A stretch of 64,000 nucleotides of DNA from Fragum whitleyi (GCA_948146395.1 OX411552.1:10683686-10747685), one strand, 5' to 3'. Shown: positions 44,691 through 56,911, numbered from the stretch's first letter. A program made the numbers and translations. The notes: generated from the letters alone by a model not told the origin.

Positions 44691-46309
44691 TCAGTGTTGA
44701 GTCTGAAACTGATGTTCCAATCAATTATTTGTCCTGTGATCTTCTATTTCGTCTTGAACAAAATCACATTTTTTCCTTTAACAGATATAAGACTTTTCCT
44801 TGTATTCTGTTCTATTTCATTCGTCACCTTTATCATTCTAGGCTTACAAGTCAATAGACTGGTTCCACTGTCGACTATCATAAAAGCCTTATATCCTTGC
44901 TAGAGTGACAGACAGAGAAATGTCAGTGCTAGGTGAGTAAAAGTCTTTGAGTTATCATCTTGCAAATCTACATATTTTTGCCTTCAGTACTATAAGTACT
45001 TTGATTTAATAGTGGAAGCGAGTGTTTGGGATGAATGAATGTAGCGCTGAACATTAATTTTGGAATGGTTATGGTTCGGTGTTATTTACTATAAGAGCCA
45101 CTTTTGGTGAAATCGTAATTCTCACATGCGCAATGAGTCGGCATTCGCCGGGATTCGAACGGTCTTTTACCTCGAACTCCCGAGACTGGCACCCTAGCCA
45201 CAGTGCAAGGCCAAAGAAAAATCGTTCCATTCACTCGTTCAATTTCCATTGGAAAATCATTCACCTTGTCAATTTCACAATGGTGTTTACTTCACATGTA
45301 ACACTTGTGAATCTTAATTATGTGACGGAAATTTTAATATCAATGAGCGTGAAGGAAATCCCCCAAAATAATTCATACCAAATAATTAAACAGTTGAATG
45401 GCTTTCACCATGAAAAGTCCCGAACTTGTTAGAGCATGACTGCGCGTTATGAAGCACATGGTTTGACACGAACTAAAATTTGGCACCAGCCTGCAGGACC
45501 TGTTAGCCCGAAATTTAACAGATCCTCCTTGATAACAGCAGGTCCTGCATGAAAGCCGTGTCTGACTTTTTGGAGTGATTTTGGAATGAAATTTAATGAG
45601 TGTGTGGTGCGCGTTGTGTGTGAAATTAAATGGAGGTAATCCAATTTCGCTAATTTTGTTCAAGATTAACATAAGTAACGATATTCATTAACTCCCTTTA
45701 ATAGAATATGTATACAAGTTCTATAAATAGCTCTGTAATAATTTAAAAACAATATAAGTTTTTCACACTTTTTCGCTGTGATTTTAATTACAATGTATCA
45801 ACTAACTTGGACCTGGATCCTTGAAATTGAGGGATAAGTGCAATACTATTGTAAGTGCCTATAATTTATAGGCACTTACAATCGTATTTCGCTGCTCCGT
45901 TGAAATGTCATCGTTGTCAGCAGATATTCTTATTCCAATTTGAAAAAGTATGGTCTGCATATCTTTGATACAAATTTAAATAACATTGACTAAAATGTAT
46001 AGATTTCATATCCATGGTAATAAAGAAATTTCTCATTTCATAATGACAATTATTCGGGATGGATAAATTTTGGCGCATTTTAGCTTGACCGCCAATATAA
46101 CCAAAATAAAACCACCGCCAAATTACCCCATTTACAATATTTACCATGTTAATTTCAGTTTGTTATTTATTGAATCACTTCCTGTTATCAAGCTCCCCGC
46201 ACGGTTGGAGTTTCGTGGTATTCTTTCAGATGACAGTTTATATGAATTCGGAACTGATTGATGTTACCAAAAACGCGTTTGATCAAAGTCATTATAACTT
46301 GAAAGCGCT
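44691..46309. other. gap between LINE and GalNAc-transferase copy A
   Basis: A 69-residue open frame at 44,694-44,903 has hydrophobic stretches but no family. 45,125-45,215 (- strand) is a tRNA-like segment: TGGCTAGGGTGCCAG then GTTCGAATCCC, an A-box and B-box pair of a SINE or tRNA relic. 45,489-45,552 has GCAGGACCTG / CAGGTCCTGC arms. 45,565-45,670 is a copy of the GATTTTGGAATGAA repeat. 45,848-45,882 is the fourth family E hairpin (16 bp perfect arms). Confidence 0.55.
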
Positions 46310-47356
46310 ATGAAATCGTTTGGGAGGAAACAAAAACGGTATAAGTTGTTCATATTTGTGATCTTGCTAATGGTTGTGTACCTTTTTTTGGGATGAGTGG
46401 AGTTTAAATACATCAAAAAGCGAAGGGTTATTCAACGACATCAAAATTCATGCATTTGAACGCGCAAAACGCAAACCCAATATACACGCTGTCTTATCAG
46501 ATTTCAACGATCCTTTGCTAAGCAAGAATTCTCTAATAGCAACTCATTTCGAAAAATACAACGTAACTCTAAGCGATTTGCTTGGCTTTAGAAGAGCATT
46601 GCCGGACGGTCGACCACCAGCTTGTATAGAGAGAGCCCGTGCATACCCTCGAAAAATGCCCAAAGTCAGCGTGATTTTCACATATCGCGAAGAATGGCCG
46701 AGTGTCGTGCTCCGGACTATCTACAGTGCTTTAGATAATACTCCGCCAGAACTTTTACAAGAAATAGTTCTAGTCGATGACGGGTCTGAGAATGAAGATG
46801 TTACCGTTCTCATTGAGGAACATTTTGGAAATATAGAGAAAGTAAGGATAATTGTAAACAAACAGCCACTTGGATTAATGATGGCAAGACAGAAAGGAAT
46901 TGATTCAGCAACATCGGATTTCTTCGTAGTGATGGACTCCCACGTGGAGTTTAGCCGTGGCTGGCTAGAGCCCCTGATTACCAGATTAATCGAAAAACCA
47001 AATAATCTGTTGACTTCTCATATTGGGACAATACACCCGTTTACATTTGAAGTAAAGTTTTTACAAGATGGAAATCGACAATTTATAGCATACGATCCCT
47101 TTACTTTTGCGGAAATATGGGCCGATTATAGCCCCAATTTTAAACGTTTAAGAAATGGTAAGATAGATCCTATTCCAGTCCTGTCCACACAAGGAGGTTC
47201 CATTGCTATGAGCAAGAACTTCTTCTACCGACTTGGTGGGTTCGATCCTGGTATGGAGCAGTGGGGAGGAGAGCAGTTTGAAATGTCCCTTAAAACCTGG
47301 ATGTGTGGAGGCCGAGTTGAGAAAGTGCCTTGTTCGAAAATTGCTCATCTATACAG
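46310..47356 (+). CDS. GalNAc-transferase 5-prime exon, copy A (frameshift in signal anchor)
   Basis: Polypeptide GalNAc-transferases start mucin-type O-glycosylation in the Golgi. ATG at 46,310 opens MKSFGRKQKRYKLFIFVILL, a basic tail and signal anchor, but this frame stops at 46,394. The GT-A domain is open one frame over from 46,371. The switch falls in seven T (46,383-46,389); the exon with one T fewer would have the same phase as copies B and C. Domain motifs: ALPDGRPPAC, FTYREEWPSVVLRTIYSAL, LVDDGS, metal-binding DSH (46,935), RLGGFDPGMEQWGGEQFE and CSKIAHLYR. The exon ends AG|GTAACT. Missing are the rest of the catalytic domain and the ricin-type lectin domain. Either a sequencing slip or a broken copy. 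Confidence 0.88.
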
Positions 47357-48429
47357 GTAACTTTGAATGATTTAATTATTTGATCCAGGGTTTCTATAAA
47401 GGGGATTCGGTGTCAGTCCAAAATTCGATTAGTCCAATAGACGTACTATATAGATATGGATACTATGGGACTAAATGCTCAAGCTCTATACATCAGGGCC
47501 CGAGGTATTGAAACTTTTCTCAGGCTCAACTGAGAATTGTCCCAAATTTTAAATCAAAATTAATGTATGAAAATGACAGATAATATTAATAAGTTGTTAT
47601 TTATAACAACTTATTAATATTATCTTTTACGTAAATACATTGAAATGAGTAATAAAACATAATTACGGCTTTAATCTCAAATTAAAATTTGAGAATATAA
47701 TAATATTTAAGTTTTATAACCTCGGGCCCAGATATCTTTTTTGTAGAATTTTAAGTTCCTTTGATTCGAACACTACAGAAAGGGTGATATTTTTTTCTTG
47801 TGTTGCAAAGTTGCAAAATTTTGATTGATTTGTCAACTACGATGAAGTAATTTGGATACAAAGAGTTTCATTCGAATCCCCGAACCCCCTCTGGATCCGT
47901 CACTGATTTTTGTTACGTCCTCCAAGTTTCGTGCATTCTGATTGGCTGAAAAAATTGTTTAGTTTCCCCATAAAAAAATGAGTACGCAACTACATATATT
48001 TTGTAAGCTTCCGCAATGCGGAAAGAAATTATTTGTTGAGTGGAAATTTTTACTTTTGCCTTTTTGAATGATATGAAACAATAAGATTTAAGGATATTAT
48101 TTGTTTATTATATGGAGGTATGAAACTAAAAACATAATTATACTCATATATGAATCCACTTTGCGTTTCCCTTTGAGAATTCATGCAGTGTGATAATGTT
48201 TTTTTTTTTATTTAATTCCTCCATGAAACAGCAAACACCCCTTTCATCTCTGAAATGTACAAATATTGATATCATACAGACGTTAATGAACCATCGGGTA
48301 ATTCCATAAAAATGTCATCGCCCAACTTAGATGAAATGCCAATTTCCAAATTGGACAAAATTAGCGATATCTATTGTCTCCCTTTTAAAATATACGTACT
48401 TTCAAAACATATATTACCCAGAGTTTGCT
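47357..48429. other. gap after copy A, with MITE A copy 2
   Basis: No downstream GalNAc-transferase exon is visible in any frame. The first 140 bp are unremarkable, then the MITE at 47,496-47,729. From 47,730 to 48,429 nothing is recognised. Confidence 0.5.
47496..47729. mobile_element. MITE family A, copy 2
   Basis: GGGCCC at both ends, CTCAGGCTCAA and TTATAACCTCGGGCCC in the termini, and a central perfect palindrome with 22 bp arms (47,579-47,600 and 47,603-47,624) around TT. Compared with copy 1 the stem differs at one pair, and both bases have changed (A47582-T47621 here, G21121-C21160 there). Confidence 0.85.
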
Positions 48430-49450
48430 AAGCACCAAACTTTTTCGCTGTCGAACAGTTGTTGCGTGCTCTAGGTATGTTGGAGCAAGGGTCTTCCCAC
48501 CGTGATGTTGGCATGGTACATGGGTTACACCATTCTGTTGTAACCAGAGCTTGGACACGATACTAACAGTATGGTACACCTGAAAGAAGACATAGTGGAG
48601 GTAGGAGTAGAGTAACTTCCGTCGTAGAACTTGAGAAGACCGTTTTTGGTAATTCAAGCCCGAAGGAACAGGCTTGCTACGGAAATGCAGCTACGCTCCG
48701 ACCTTCAAAACGCCCCGAGAGTGTGGGTTTCGACTCAAACCATACGAACACGACTGCATGCGCATAACCTGGGGTCAAGAAAACTATGTATTCGTATTCC
48801 TTTGTCCCGAGTTCATTGTCGGCGTCGATTTCCATGGGCATTGGACCACGTTGGCTGGCGCCCCGTGCTATTCACGGATGAGTCCAGGTTTTGCCTGGAC
48901 TACACTGATAGGCGGGCTAGAGTGTGGAGAAGGCCGGGGCAAAGGTTTCATGCAGCAAACATTGCTGAGCACGATCGTTATGGGGGTGGGTCCATTATGG
49001 TTTTGGGTAGCATCAGGTGGGATGGGCGGACTGACCTTGTTTTTTTTAGAAAGAGGTACTCTGACAGCTCATAGGTACATTGATCAAATCCTCAATACCC
49101 ACGTAAGATTTTACGCTGGTGCTTTTGGAGATGGATTAATTTTAATGGATGATAATGCCCGTACACACAGGCTCGTATAGTCCAAGAGTATCGCCAAGAA
49201 AAGGGCATTTCACGTCTGGGCTAGCCGGCTCGCTCAACGGACCTAAATCCGAAAGAGCATATGTGGAATGAGCTACAGGTCCTAGTTTCGGCTCGCTAAG
49301 TAAAGCCAAGGACAGTCCAGGAGCTCGGCAAGATCCTAAGAGACGAATGGTCTGTTATTCCCCAAAGAGTTATAAAGAACTTAATCAGGAGAATGCAGAG
49401 GTGCTGCGAGGCTGTTATTGAAAGTGTCGGCTCTCATACTCGTTATTGAA
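48430..49450 (+). pseudogene. decayed Tc1-like transposase
   Basis: A DDE transposase of the Tc1 group. The N-terminal helix-turn-helix part (48,430-48,650) has SSHRDVGMVHGVHHSVVTRA then a stop and QYGTPERRHSGGRSRV. The catalytic part has TIRTRLHAHNLGSRK, PVLFTDESRFCLDYTDRRAR (first Asp), then in the next frame MDDNARTH (second Asp, 49,148) and, after further stops, TDLNPKEHMWNEL (Glu). The main frame change is at a run of eight T (49,040-49,047). Not functional as read. It separates GalNAc-transferase copies A and B. Confidence 0.9.
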
Positions 49451-52359
49451 CGAAATGCAATTGAAAGAACAAATTCAATTTCTTTTTCAATTTTCAAGAA
49501 AACAGACCAGTTTCTATGGTCTCCCTGCTTGGTCTTCATTTAAAGGCATACGCGCGCAAATAATTTTGTTGACAGATTTTTTTGTTATTTTAGATATTAA
49601 TTAATTAAAATAGCCCAAGCACAAATATGCAAAAACATTTGGGGGTCACCGTATCCGTTTTTGAGAAATTGGCCCTTGAAAAACGCATTTCTTTACAATT
49701 TTTCACTGATTTTCGAGTGAGTTTGTAGATCGATGTATATTTCGCTTAATCCCCGTTTTCTCTGACATTAAACATTTAAGGATGAAATTACGGGATCATT
49801 TGATACATTTTTGTAGGCTTTGCTAAAATTTTCGTCCATGAACCGATGAGATATAACGCGGGTGGGTGTAGTAAAAGATAAGTATCTTTTCCAGAATTTC
49901 GCGTAATTTTTTTTACCTAACCTTAAAAATAATCAGAACTGCTCGACAGTTTTCTTTTAAATTTAGCACTCTAATAGTGCATTCAAATCCAATCTAGTTC
50001 GTACCAAAAAAATAATATGTCACCGTGCTTTTTTAAGAGTAATACACTTATTTCCGAGGCAACCGTAGGGATTCTAAACATCGACGTCGGAAATCAACGT
50101 TGACGACGTCGTTCTGTGTTTATCCGCAAAAGAACGCGTCGCGCTTATCTTGAACGTAGGTCATATTTTTGCAGATTTGTTTTGCTTTATTAAGATGATT
50201 TTACAGACCTAGGCAACATATTTAAGTAAAAAATGTCTACTTCTTCTTGTTCGATTCATAGAGACAGAGGCACTTTGAACTGTAGATAATATGGAAAGAA
50301 AAACATAAAAAGGCAGACGAAGATCTGCAAAACAGGGGAAAAATGGATTAGTTTGTCATTGGGTGACCAAAACATTGAAAATACAGCTTAAACATTGCTG
50401 TAGTAACGAGTTTTTGACACCTTAAGATGATGAAACAAAATGCCTATAATACTGCTGATATCAGTTAAACAATAAACGCACGCATTTTCCACATTATTTT
50501 CTTAGTTGGCGGTTTCGAAAAGTTAAAATGATGATAACACGAAAATAATGAAATGAATAAACAAATAAAGTTTGTCCTGTCTACAATCTTTACAAGACAT
50601 TAAAGTTGACATTGGCCTACCATTCTATCAAACATTTTTTCTTGCAGAGTCTGTACAGCGTCTGTTAACGCTAAAGTTGCGGCATCCTACAGCTAAGAAC
50701 ATCGTGAAATTGACAAAAGGAATAATTTTACATAGAAATGAATAAGTGGACTGAGCGTGTTTTGGATGAAATAGACATTTTGGTTTAATTTTTTGTTCAC
50801 ACTCGACTTCATCTAATGAGTTTATTATTATGTTTTCTCAGTTTTAAAATTGTCCAACTTTACGCAAAAAGCGCTATTAAAATACAAGTGATATTTTGAT
50901 GCTTATTTTCTTTTTACAAAAATCAACACATTCTTGATTCAACTTCATATTCAAGATACATCTAGAACATATTCCGTAAAATAAAAGCATTCATCAATAT
51001 GTCTTCAACTATAGGAAATACGAATCGTACTGTTGGTCTTAAAATTGTCCAACTAACGCGTTTGTTCGACGTTTTAACGTCAGGAAATTTTATGAGTACA
51101 TGTATTTACTCAAATATTTCTCGTTCACAGAACAAGTCGAAATCTTGTATAAATGTTTAACTCCTATTCATTAAACCTTACTAAGTTAAAACACCGTTGT
51201 TGATTGAAAACCTTTATGGTTTTGATTTGGCTCCGACACAGTTTCATTTCGGATCTAATTTTGATTTCAACAGTTTCCATCGTACTACTCTCGCAAGTTG
51301 ATTGTATATTGAAGATGATATAAATCATACCTCAGTAACATGTAAGCATGTTGACTTTGATTATTTTGTATATTATTGTATATTTTACAAATGAGTGACG
51401 GACTATAAACTATTTTCGTTGTTTTTTTGTCATTTTTTACTCGAATTATTCTTTAATACGTTATATAAAAACTGACATCAATTGTTACAGTCGTGACCAC
51501 CAACTTTTGCCGTTACGTCTCCGCATTCAACCCTTGGTCATTACTTGAACCAGAAATAACCCAATACTTTGAAATTAGGTTTTCATAGCCCTTAAAAAGA
51601 GAACGACGGGGATCCATTTTTTGTGATTGACCGACTAAACCATCGTAACTACAGCTTGAATAAAGCTGTAGTTTCGAGCTTTTAATCGCCCAATGGCAGT
51701 TTGTCGATACAATATCTGAATTAATAGTTAATATCTTTTCCATTTTTTTCACTCCGATAAAAAAATGGGCAGAAATGATAATAATTAGAAAAATATCTTA
51801 TTGAAAATAAATGTACAAGAAAATATGGTTTAAGGAAGAAAGAAAGGTTTAAAGTAAACGGTTTATTATTTTTTATAAACGACAATATAGTGATCATTGA
51901 AATAGTGGACCCGAAATAGTTTCGCGATATTTCGAAACTTATAATCTTTCATCACAATGTTAACCGAGCTTTCCTATTGGGATCATTAGGCAACCTCGGG
52001 TAACTCTTTTTAATATCATGACTTCCCAAACGTTGCAGGACTAATTTTGGGCCCACTACATTAAGTTAAAAAAAGAAAGCAAAAAAACAATATATGTCTC
52101 TTACGGCTATTTTACGATAAAATCATAGGTGAAACAAGTAAAAGGCATTTCGATGGGCCCGCGCAAGACTGCACTAAGTGCTTTTACAATGATCGGACAT
52201 TTATAATAGACTTTTGTCGATCCGACGTTAATACAGCGAGGGTAAATTTGAAACCTATTCAGGTACATCTATAATTATATTTTTGTAAAATCTCCCAGGC
52301 ATGAATTTACAATTTTATATCTATACGTGAATGTAGAGCCCATACACGTAAGCTTTAAG
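49451..52359. other. gap between Tc1 relic and copy B
   Basis: No gene seen. Features: a CGACGTCG-rich patch at 50,085-50,120 related to the 1.6 kb foldback, an ACAGCTAAGAACATCGTGAA segment at 50,691 repeated at 61,258, and hairpin F copy 2 at 51,647-51,673. Copy B should have its promoter here if the copies are transcribed separately, but no clear signal is visible. Confidence 0.45.
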
Positions 52360-53504
52360 ATGAGGATATTTAGACGTAGGAGGAAGATCTTATTCTATTT
52401 AATTGGTGTAACTTTCGTCCTCGTATTTTTTGTGTTCGGTTTTGCAGAAATTTCAAATGACCCGACGAATATCCGTAGATATAGACACCGTCATTTCCAT
52501 CGGAATATAAACAAGTTTGAGTTTGAAGTTGAAACCGAAAGTGATGATGCTGCCAATTATAGCTTTTCAAGAGGAAATATTGCAAAAGGCCTAAATGGAA
52601 ATACTAAAATACGAACGACGGAAAACAAAAATGTTGCTTTTGACAAAGAAAAAGAATGGTTAATATCTAAGATAATATCAAAGAAGAAAGATCAAAGTTT
52701 CTACAGAATAAATAAACGTTTGAGCGATAAAATCGATGTACGTAGAAAACTGCCTGACGCCCGGTCTGAAGAATGTATTCGTGCTGCTCTGGAATATCCT
52801 GATGATCTACCGGGAGCCAGTGTTGTTATCATATTTCGCGATGAATGGCCGAGCGTATTAATACGGACGATTTACAGCCTTCTTGGTAATACACCGCCGA
52901 ATTTACTGGAAGAAATAGTTCTCGTTGATGATGGGTCTGATGATATAGAATTACTGCTTCAAATAGATAAACACTTCGCAAACGTTGACAAAATTAAATT
53001 GATAGTCAATCCTGAACCTTTGGGTTTAATGAAAGCTCGACAAATCGGTATAGAATCCACGTTATCCGAGTATTTTGTAGTGATGGATTCTCATATAGAA
53101 TTTAGTGAAGGGTGGTTAGAGCCGTTATTAGCTAGACTCGTTGAGAAACCATATACACTCCTAACATCAAATGTCGGAGGAATAAATTCTGAGACATTTC
53201 AAGTAAAATTTAAAGGAACAGCGTACGTATTTATATCGTATGACCCATTAAAATTCTCCGAAATATGGACAGATTACAACCTGATCTATTCATTTGTCAG
53301 ACATAAAAGTGATAAACCTATACCCGTGATTTCCGTCCAGGGAATGTCAATCGCAATGAGAAAGGATTTCTTTCTGAGACTCGGTGGGTTCGATCTCGGT
53401 ATGAGGCAGTGGGGGTCCGAACAATTCGAGCTGTCGATCAAAACTTGGATGTGTGGAGGACGGGTTGAAAATATACCATGTTCAAATGTAGCACATCTTT
53501 ATAG
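52360..53504 (+). CDS. GalNAc-transferase 5-prime exon, copy B
   Basis: ATG at 52,360, with MRIFRRRRKILFYLIGVTFV: a basic tail then a signal anchor (residues about 10-28), as in type II Golgi enzymes. The stem runs to about residue 120; then SFYRINKRLSDKIDVRRKLP, FRDEWPSVLIRTIYSLLGN, LVDDGS (D190-D191), DSH (243-245), PIPVISVQGMSIAM, GGFDLGMRQWGSEQFELS and CSNVAHLYR. 381 codons plus two bases, then AG|GTAGGT. The usual WGGEN is WGSEQ. The histidine of AHLYR corresponds to the third metal ligand of the family. No 3-prime exon follows before copy C. Frame intact. Confidence 0.9.
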
Positions 53505-55793
53505 GTAGGTAATCTGGTTAAACTTTCTGGTATATTGAAAGACATGTGTTTTATAAGTAAACAGGGGACGAATTCGTGATTCAATTTATTAAGCTTATGA
53601 TGCGTTTATCGATAGATAGGTTAAACGAACGAATGAATGAATGAATAAATGAATGAACAGCAAATTATCTGAAAGCAAAATGTATGTTTGCTCATGGATG
53701 AAAAAATCGGTTTTAAACAACTTAACTGTCGCATCTGTAACGTTTTCAAACTGGTGTTACAACGTTTCAGTCGCTCTTTAGCGATATGTAAGAAAAATGG
53801 AAAATGACGCAGGTTATCTGTCATTCTTGTATAAAAAATGGTTTGGTTAGTGTAATCTTCGATTAGCGTCACTTCTTGTTTCACCTAGTGCTGATTAATG
53901 GAAAAGATTAACACATGCTTATGATGTAGACATAGGTATTCAGTAAGGTAGAATGGGGAAAAGATAACCTTTATGAGGGAGGCATTTCCTATTGCCGGTT
54001 CTGTAATGGTCAAAATTGTAAATGCACTCTAAAGAAAATTCAGGTGAACACATTTATTTTCTTTCAAATGATCGCCAATGTTTTACATGGGCATGTCTTT
54101 GATTCAAAAGTGCTCTCTTAGAATAATACAAATAAAATAACCAGCGTTTAAGCGAATTTAGTTGTTCATACACTTTTTTGCGGATACGCCTTCAAGGTCT
54201 AGGGAAAATAATTCAATCGAGAATCTTCATGAAAACTCCGGGCCATATAACCAAAATTGGTCAATATAACTGAAACTAAAAATCATTTAAATATTTTTCA
54301 CTGCTTAAAATCTGTTGTTGAAAAACAAACGAAAAATTAAAGATTTTAAACTACTTTCCCAGTATATCGCTATTTTCAAACTCGGGTATATTTCTTTGAG
54401 GGGCCGGTCAATACAGCGTCGTGCTAAAGGGTCGTCTCAAAAATGGCCCAAAAATTGTAGAGAATATGGATCGTGTGTCGTACTAATTTTCATTTCATTT
54501 CATGCGCGAATGAATGTTTCTCAATGTTTGGTATTTTTATCATTTGCGCACACTCTTGGACTAAGCTATGGCCGAATATGTTACAATGGCCGCCTATGGA
54601 AAATGAATAATTCCCCTAGACCTGAAATGGAATTCTGTCGTAAACAGACCTTATCTTTCTACAGTATAAATCGCATTGTGAAGACTCTGGTCAGACTTTG
54701 CGGGTGCAAAGGCTGGTCAGAGCATTTGCTCTGCAGTTATTTGAAGTTGTTAGGAATCTCACGCACAACCTCAATCTAAAGGTAAAGAAAAATATTTTTA
54801 ATGCATTTGAATTACAGAAATATTATCTTCATCGCTTATGATTAAAGTCCATGAAATAAAAAAAATTAAGTTAGGTGTACTCAAAATTGTTTCATAGAAA
54901 TGAACCTTTTGTACAGCAAATCAAAATGCACAAATATTGATGGACACAACTAAAATTAAATAATTGTATTATGGTCATTTAACCCGTAGTACATTCATCA
55001 GTTGTTGATGAACCAAAATGTAACTCCAACTTGTTTAAGCTGCAGTTACGAAGTTTTTCGGCCATTATAACGAATTGCTGATTGCATTTTTTGACATTTT
55101 TATTAATTCCTAATGATTTCTCATACATAATAAAACTGCGGGTTTTAATGAATAATTGAGAAGGAAAACAATCGATAGATGGCTAGACAATTATATACTA
55201 TATATAGTCGATTAAAACAATGTAAGTGTTCCATAGTAATGGGCTTGTCTGTGGTGCAGATATGAATCGTGAAAGGTAATTGTAGTGCATTGTCGGGTAT
55301 TTCCGAATACATTTCGTTTATTAAAGATGCAGATATGCAATATTTTTTAATTAAATAATAGTTATAGAACTTTGTTGACTTCTGACGATAATTCACTTTT
55401 TCGGTATTTTTCGGCAGTCCGCGCAGTCTGACTAAAGTCGAAACAATTGTAAACGCTCTACCCGGACAATCCCTTTCGTCTTAGGGGTCTCGTTTAATAA
55501 AAAAAAAATAAGTAAAGGTAAAGTGACATTCTGTCTACGGTATTTCCTTTTCATGGATCCCATTTAGCCCCTTTTCGTGTGACGGGTCACGTTAAGAAAT
55601 CTTGAAAGTATACTATGAATGGGCTTACTAGTATATTAAAGCTATATGTACATGTACGAACTAGTTAAGCTATTTATTGATAGTGTCAAATCATAAGCGT
55701 GACGGGTGGGTTTGGGGTATTTGAAATTGTGTACCGATTTAGTGTGTAACTTTTTATACACTCAGGTATAATTAGTTTCATTTTACGACAAAA
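53505..55793. other. gap between copies B and C
   Basis: Only 2.3 kb. Holds a GAATGAAT microsatellite (53,628-53,660), a decayed hairpin F (55,019-55,048) and a common AGACT-GGTCAGACT repeat (54,678-54,725). A 154-residue open frame at 54,315-54,779 overlaps that repeat and matches no GalNAc-transferase segment. No lectin-domain or second catalytic exon is seen. Confidence 0.5.
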
Positions 55794-56911
55794 ATGAAAA
55801 TTCTTAGCCGAAGGATATTTCTTGTGTCTGTTTCTTTGGTTGGATTAATGTATGTTATTGTTTATACTTACGGACAATATTCGAACGGGAAAAACATTTC
55901 TATACATACTATTCGTCGGAGGTTTAATTTAGTTTCAAAGAGAAAGAATGAACGTGCACATATTCACACAAATCAAAGACAGGGAAGTAAACTCGAGTCC
56001 TCTAATGTACATTCCAATGACACAAAACCGCGTGTATTTGATTATATTAAAAATGTTCTTAAAACGCATGGTAGATTAAAGCCACTGAAGAAAGATCCAT
56101 CTTTCTATAGAATAAACACTACATTGAGTGATAAAATTAACGTTCGTAGACAAATACCTGACGGTCGTCCGGATGCTTGTAAAGAGAAAGCTTTAACCTA
56201 CCCCAAAAAATTACCAAGAGCCAGTATTGTCATCATATTTCGCGATGAATGGCCAAGCGTATTGATACGGACTATTTACAGCCTTCTGGCAAATACACCC
56301 GCAACTTTACTTCAAGAAGTAGTTCTAGTGAACGATGGATCCGAGGACGTAGACATTGTTGGAGGAATCAAAAGACATTTTATAAGGGATTCCAGAATTA
56401 AACTGATTTCAAATCCAAGACCTTTAGGACTCATGAGAGCTCGACAGATTGGTATAGAGTCGACATTATCCGAGTATTTTGTTGTGATGGATTCTCATAT
56501 AGAATTTAGTGAGGGATGGTTAGAACCATTATTGGCTAGACTTGTTGAATATCCGAACAACCTTTTAACATCTCATATTGGAACTATAAATTCAGAAACC
56601 TTCGAAGTTAAGTTCGCAAAGGATCCAAACAACATGTTAATTGCATACGATCCTCTGAATTTTAGTGAACTTTGGGCCGAATATAGCCTCAAATACAAAC
56701 GAGCTAGGAATGGCAGCGTCGATCCTATCCCGGTTTTGGCTGTACAAGGCATGTCAATAGCAATGAAAAAGGAGACATTTACGGGCCTCGGTGGGTTCGA
56801 TCCTGGGATGAGGCAGTGGGGAGCCGAGCAGTTCGAACTCTCTATTAAAACTTGGATGTGTGGCGGATGGGTGGAGAAAGTTCCATGTTCAAAAGTTGCT
56901 CATCTATACAG
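55794..56911 (+). CDS. GalNAc-transferase 5-prime exon, copy C
   Basis: ATG at 55,794, with MKILSRRIFLVSVSLVGLMY as cytoplasmic tail and signal anchor. Stem to about residue 100, then SFYRINTTLSDKINVRRQIP, FRDEWPSVLIRTIYSLLAN, LVNDGS (N180 replaces the first Asp of the family LVDD), DSH (233-235), GLGGFDPGMRQWGAEQFELS and CSKVAHLYR. 372 codons plus two bases, then AG|GTTTGT, a weaker donor than in A and B. Reading past the donor gives FVQFKKKSIQTRF and a stop, which is intron. Frame intact. Confidence 0.9.

Noticed and set aside
44694..44903. Hydrophobic 69-residue frame as the first exon of another Golgi enzyme
   Set aside because: The signal-anchor-like stretch is suggestive, but no following catalytic exon, no start context and no homology are visible.
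48674..49180. 168-residue frame as a separate gene
   Set aside because: It is the second frame of the Tc1-like transposase after a homopolymer shift; its first two thirds are out of frame with the transposase.
54315..54779. 154-residue open frame between GalNAc-transferase copies B and C
   Set aside because: Overlaps a common AGACT/GGTCAGACT repeat and matches no part of a GalNAc-transferase or other family I know.
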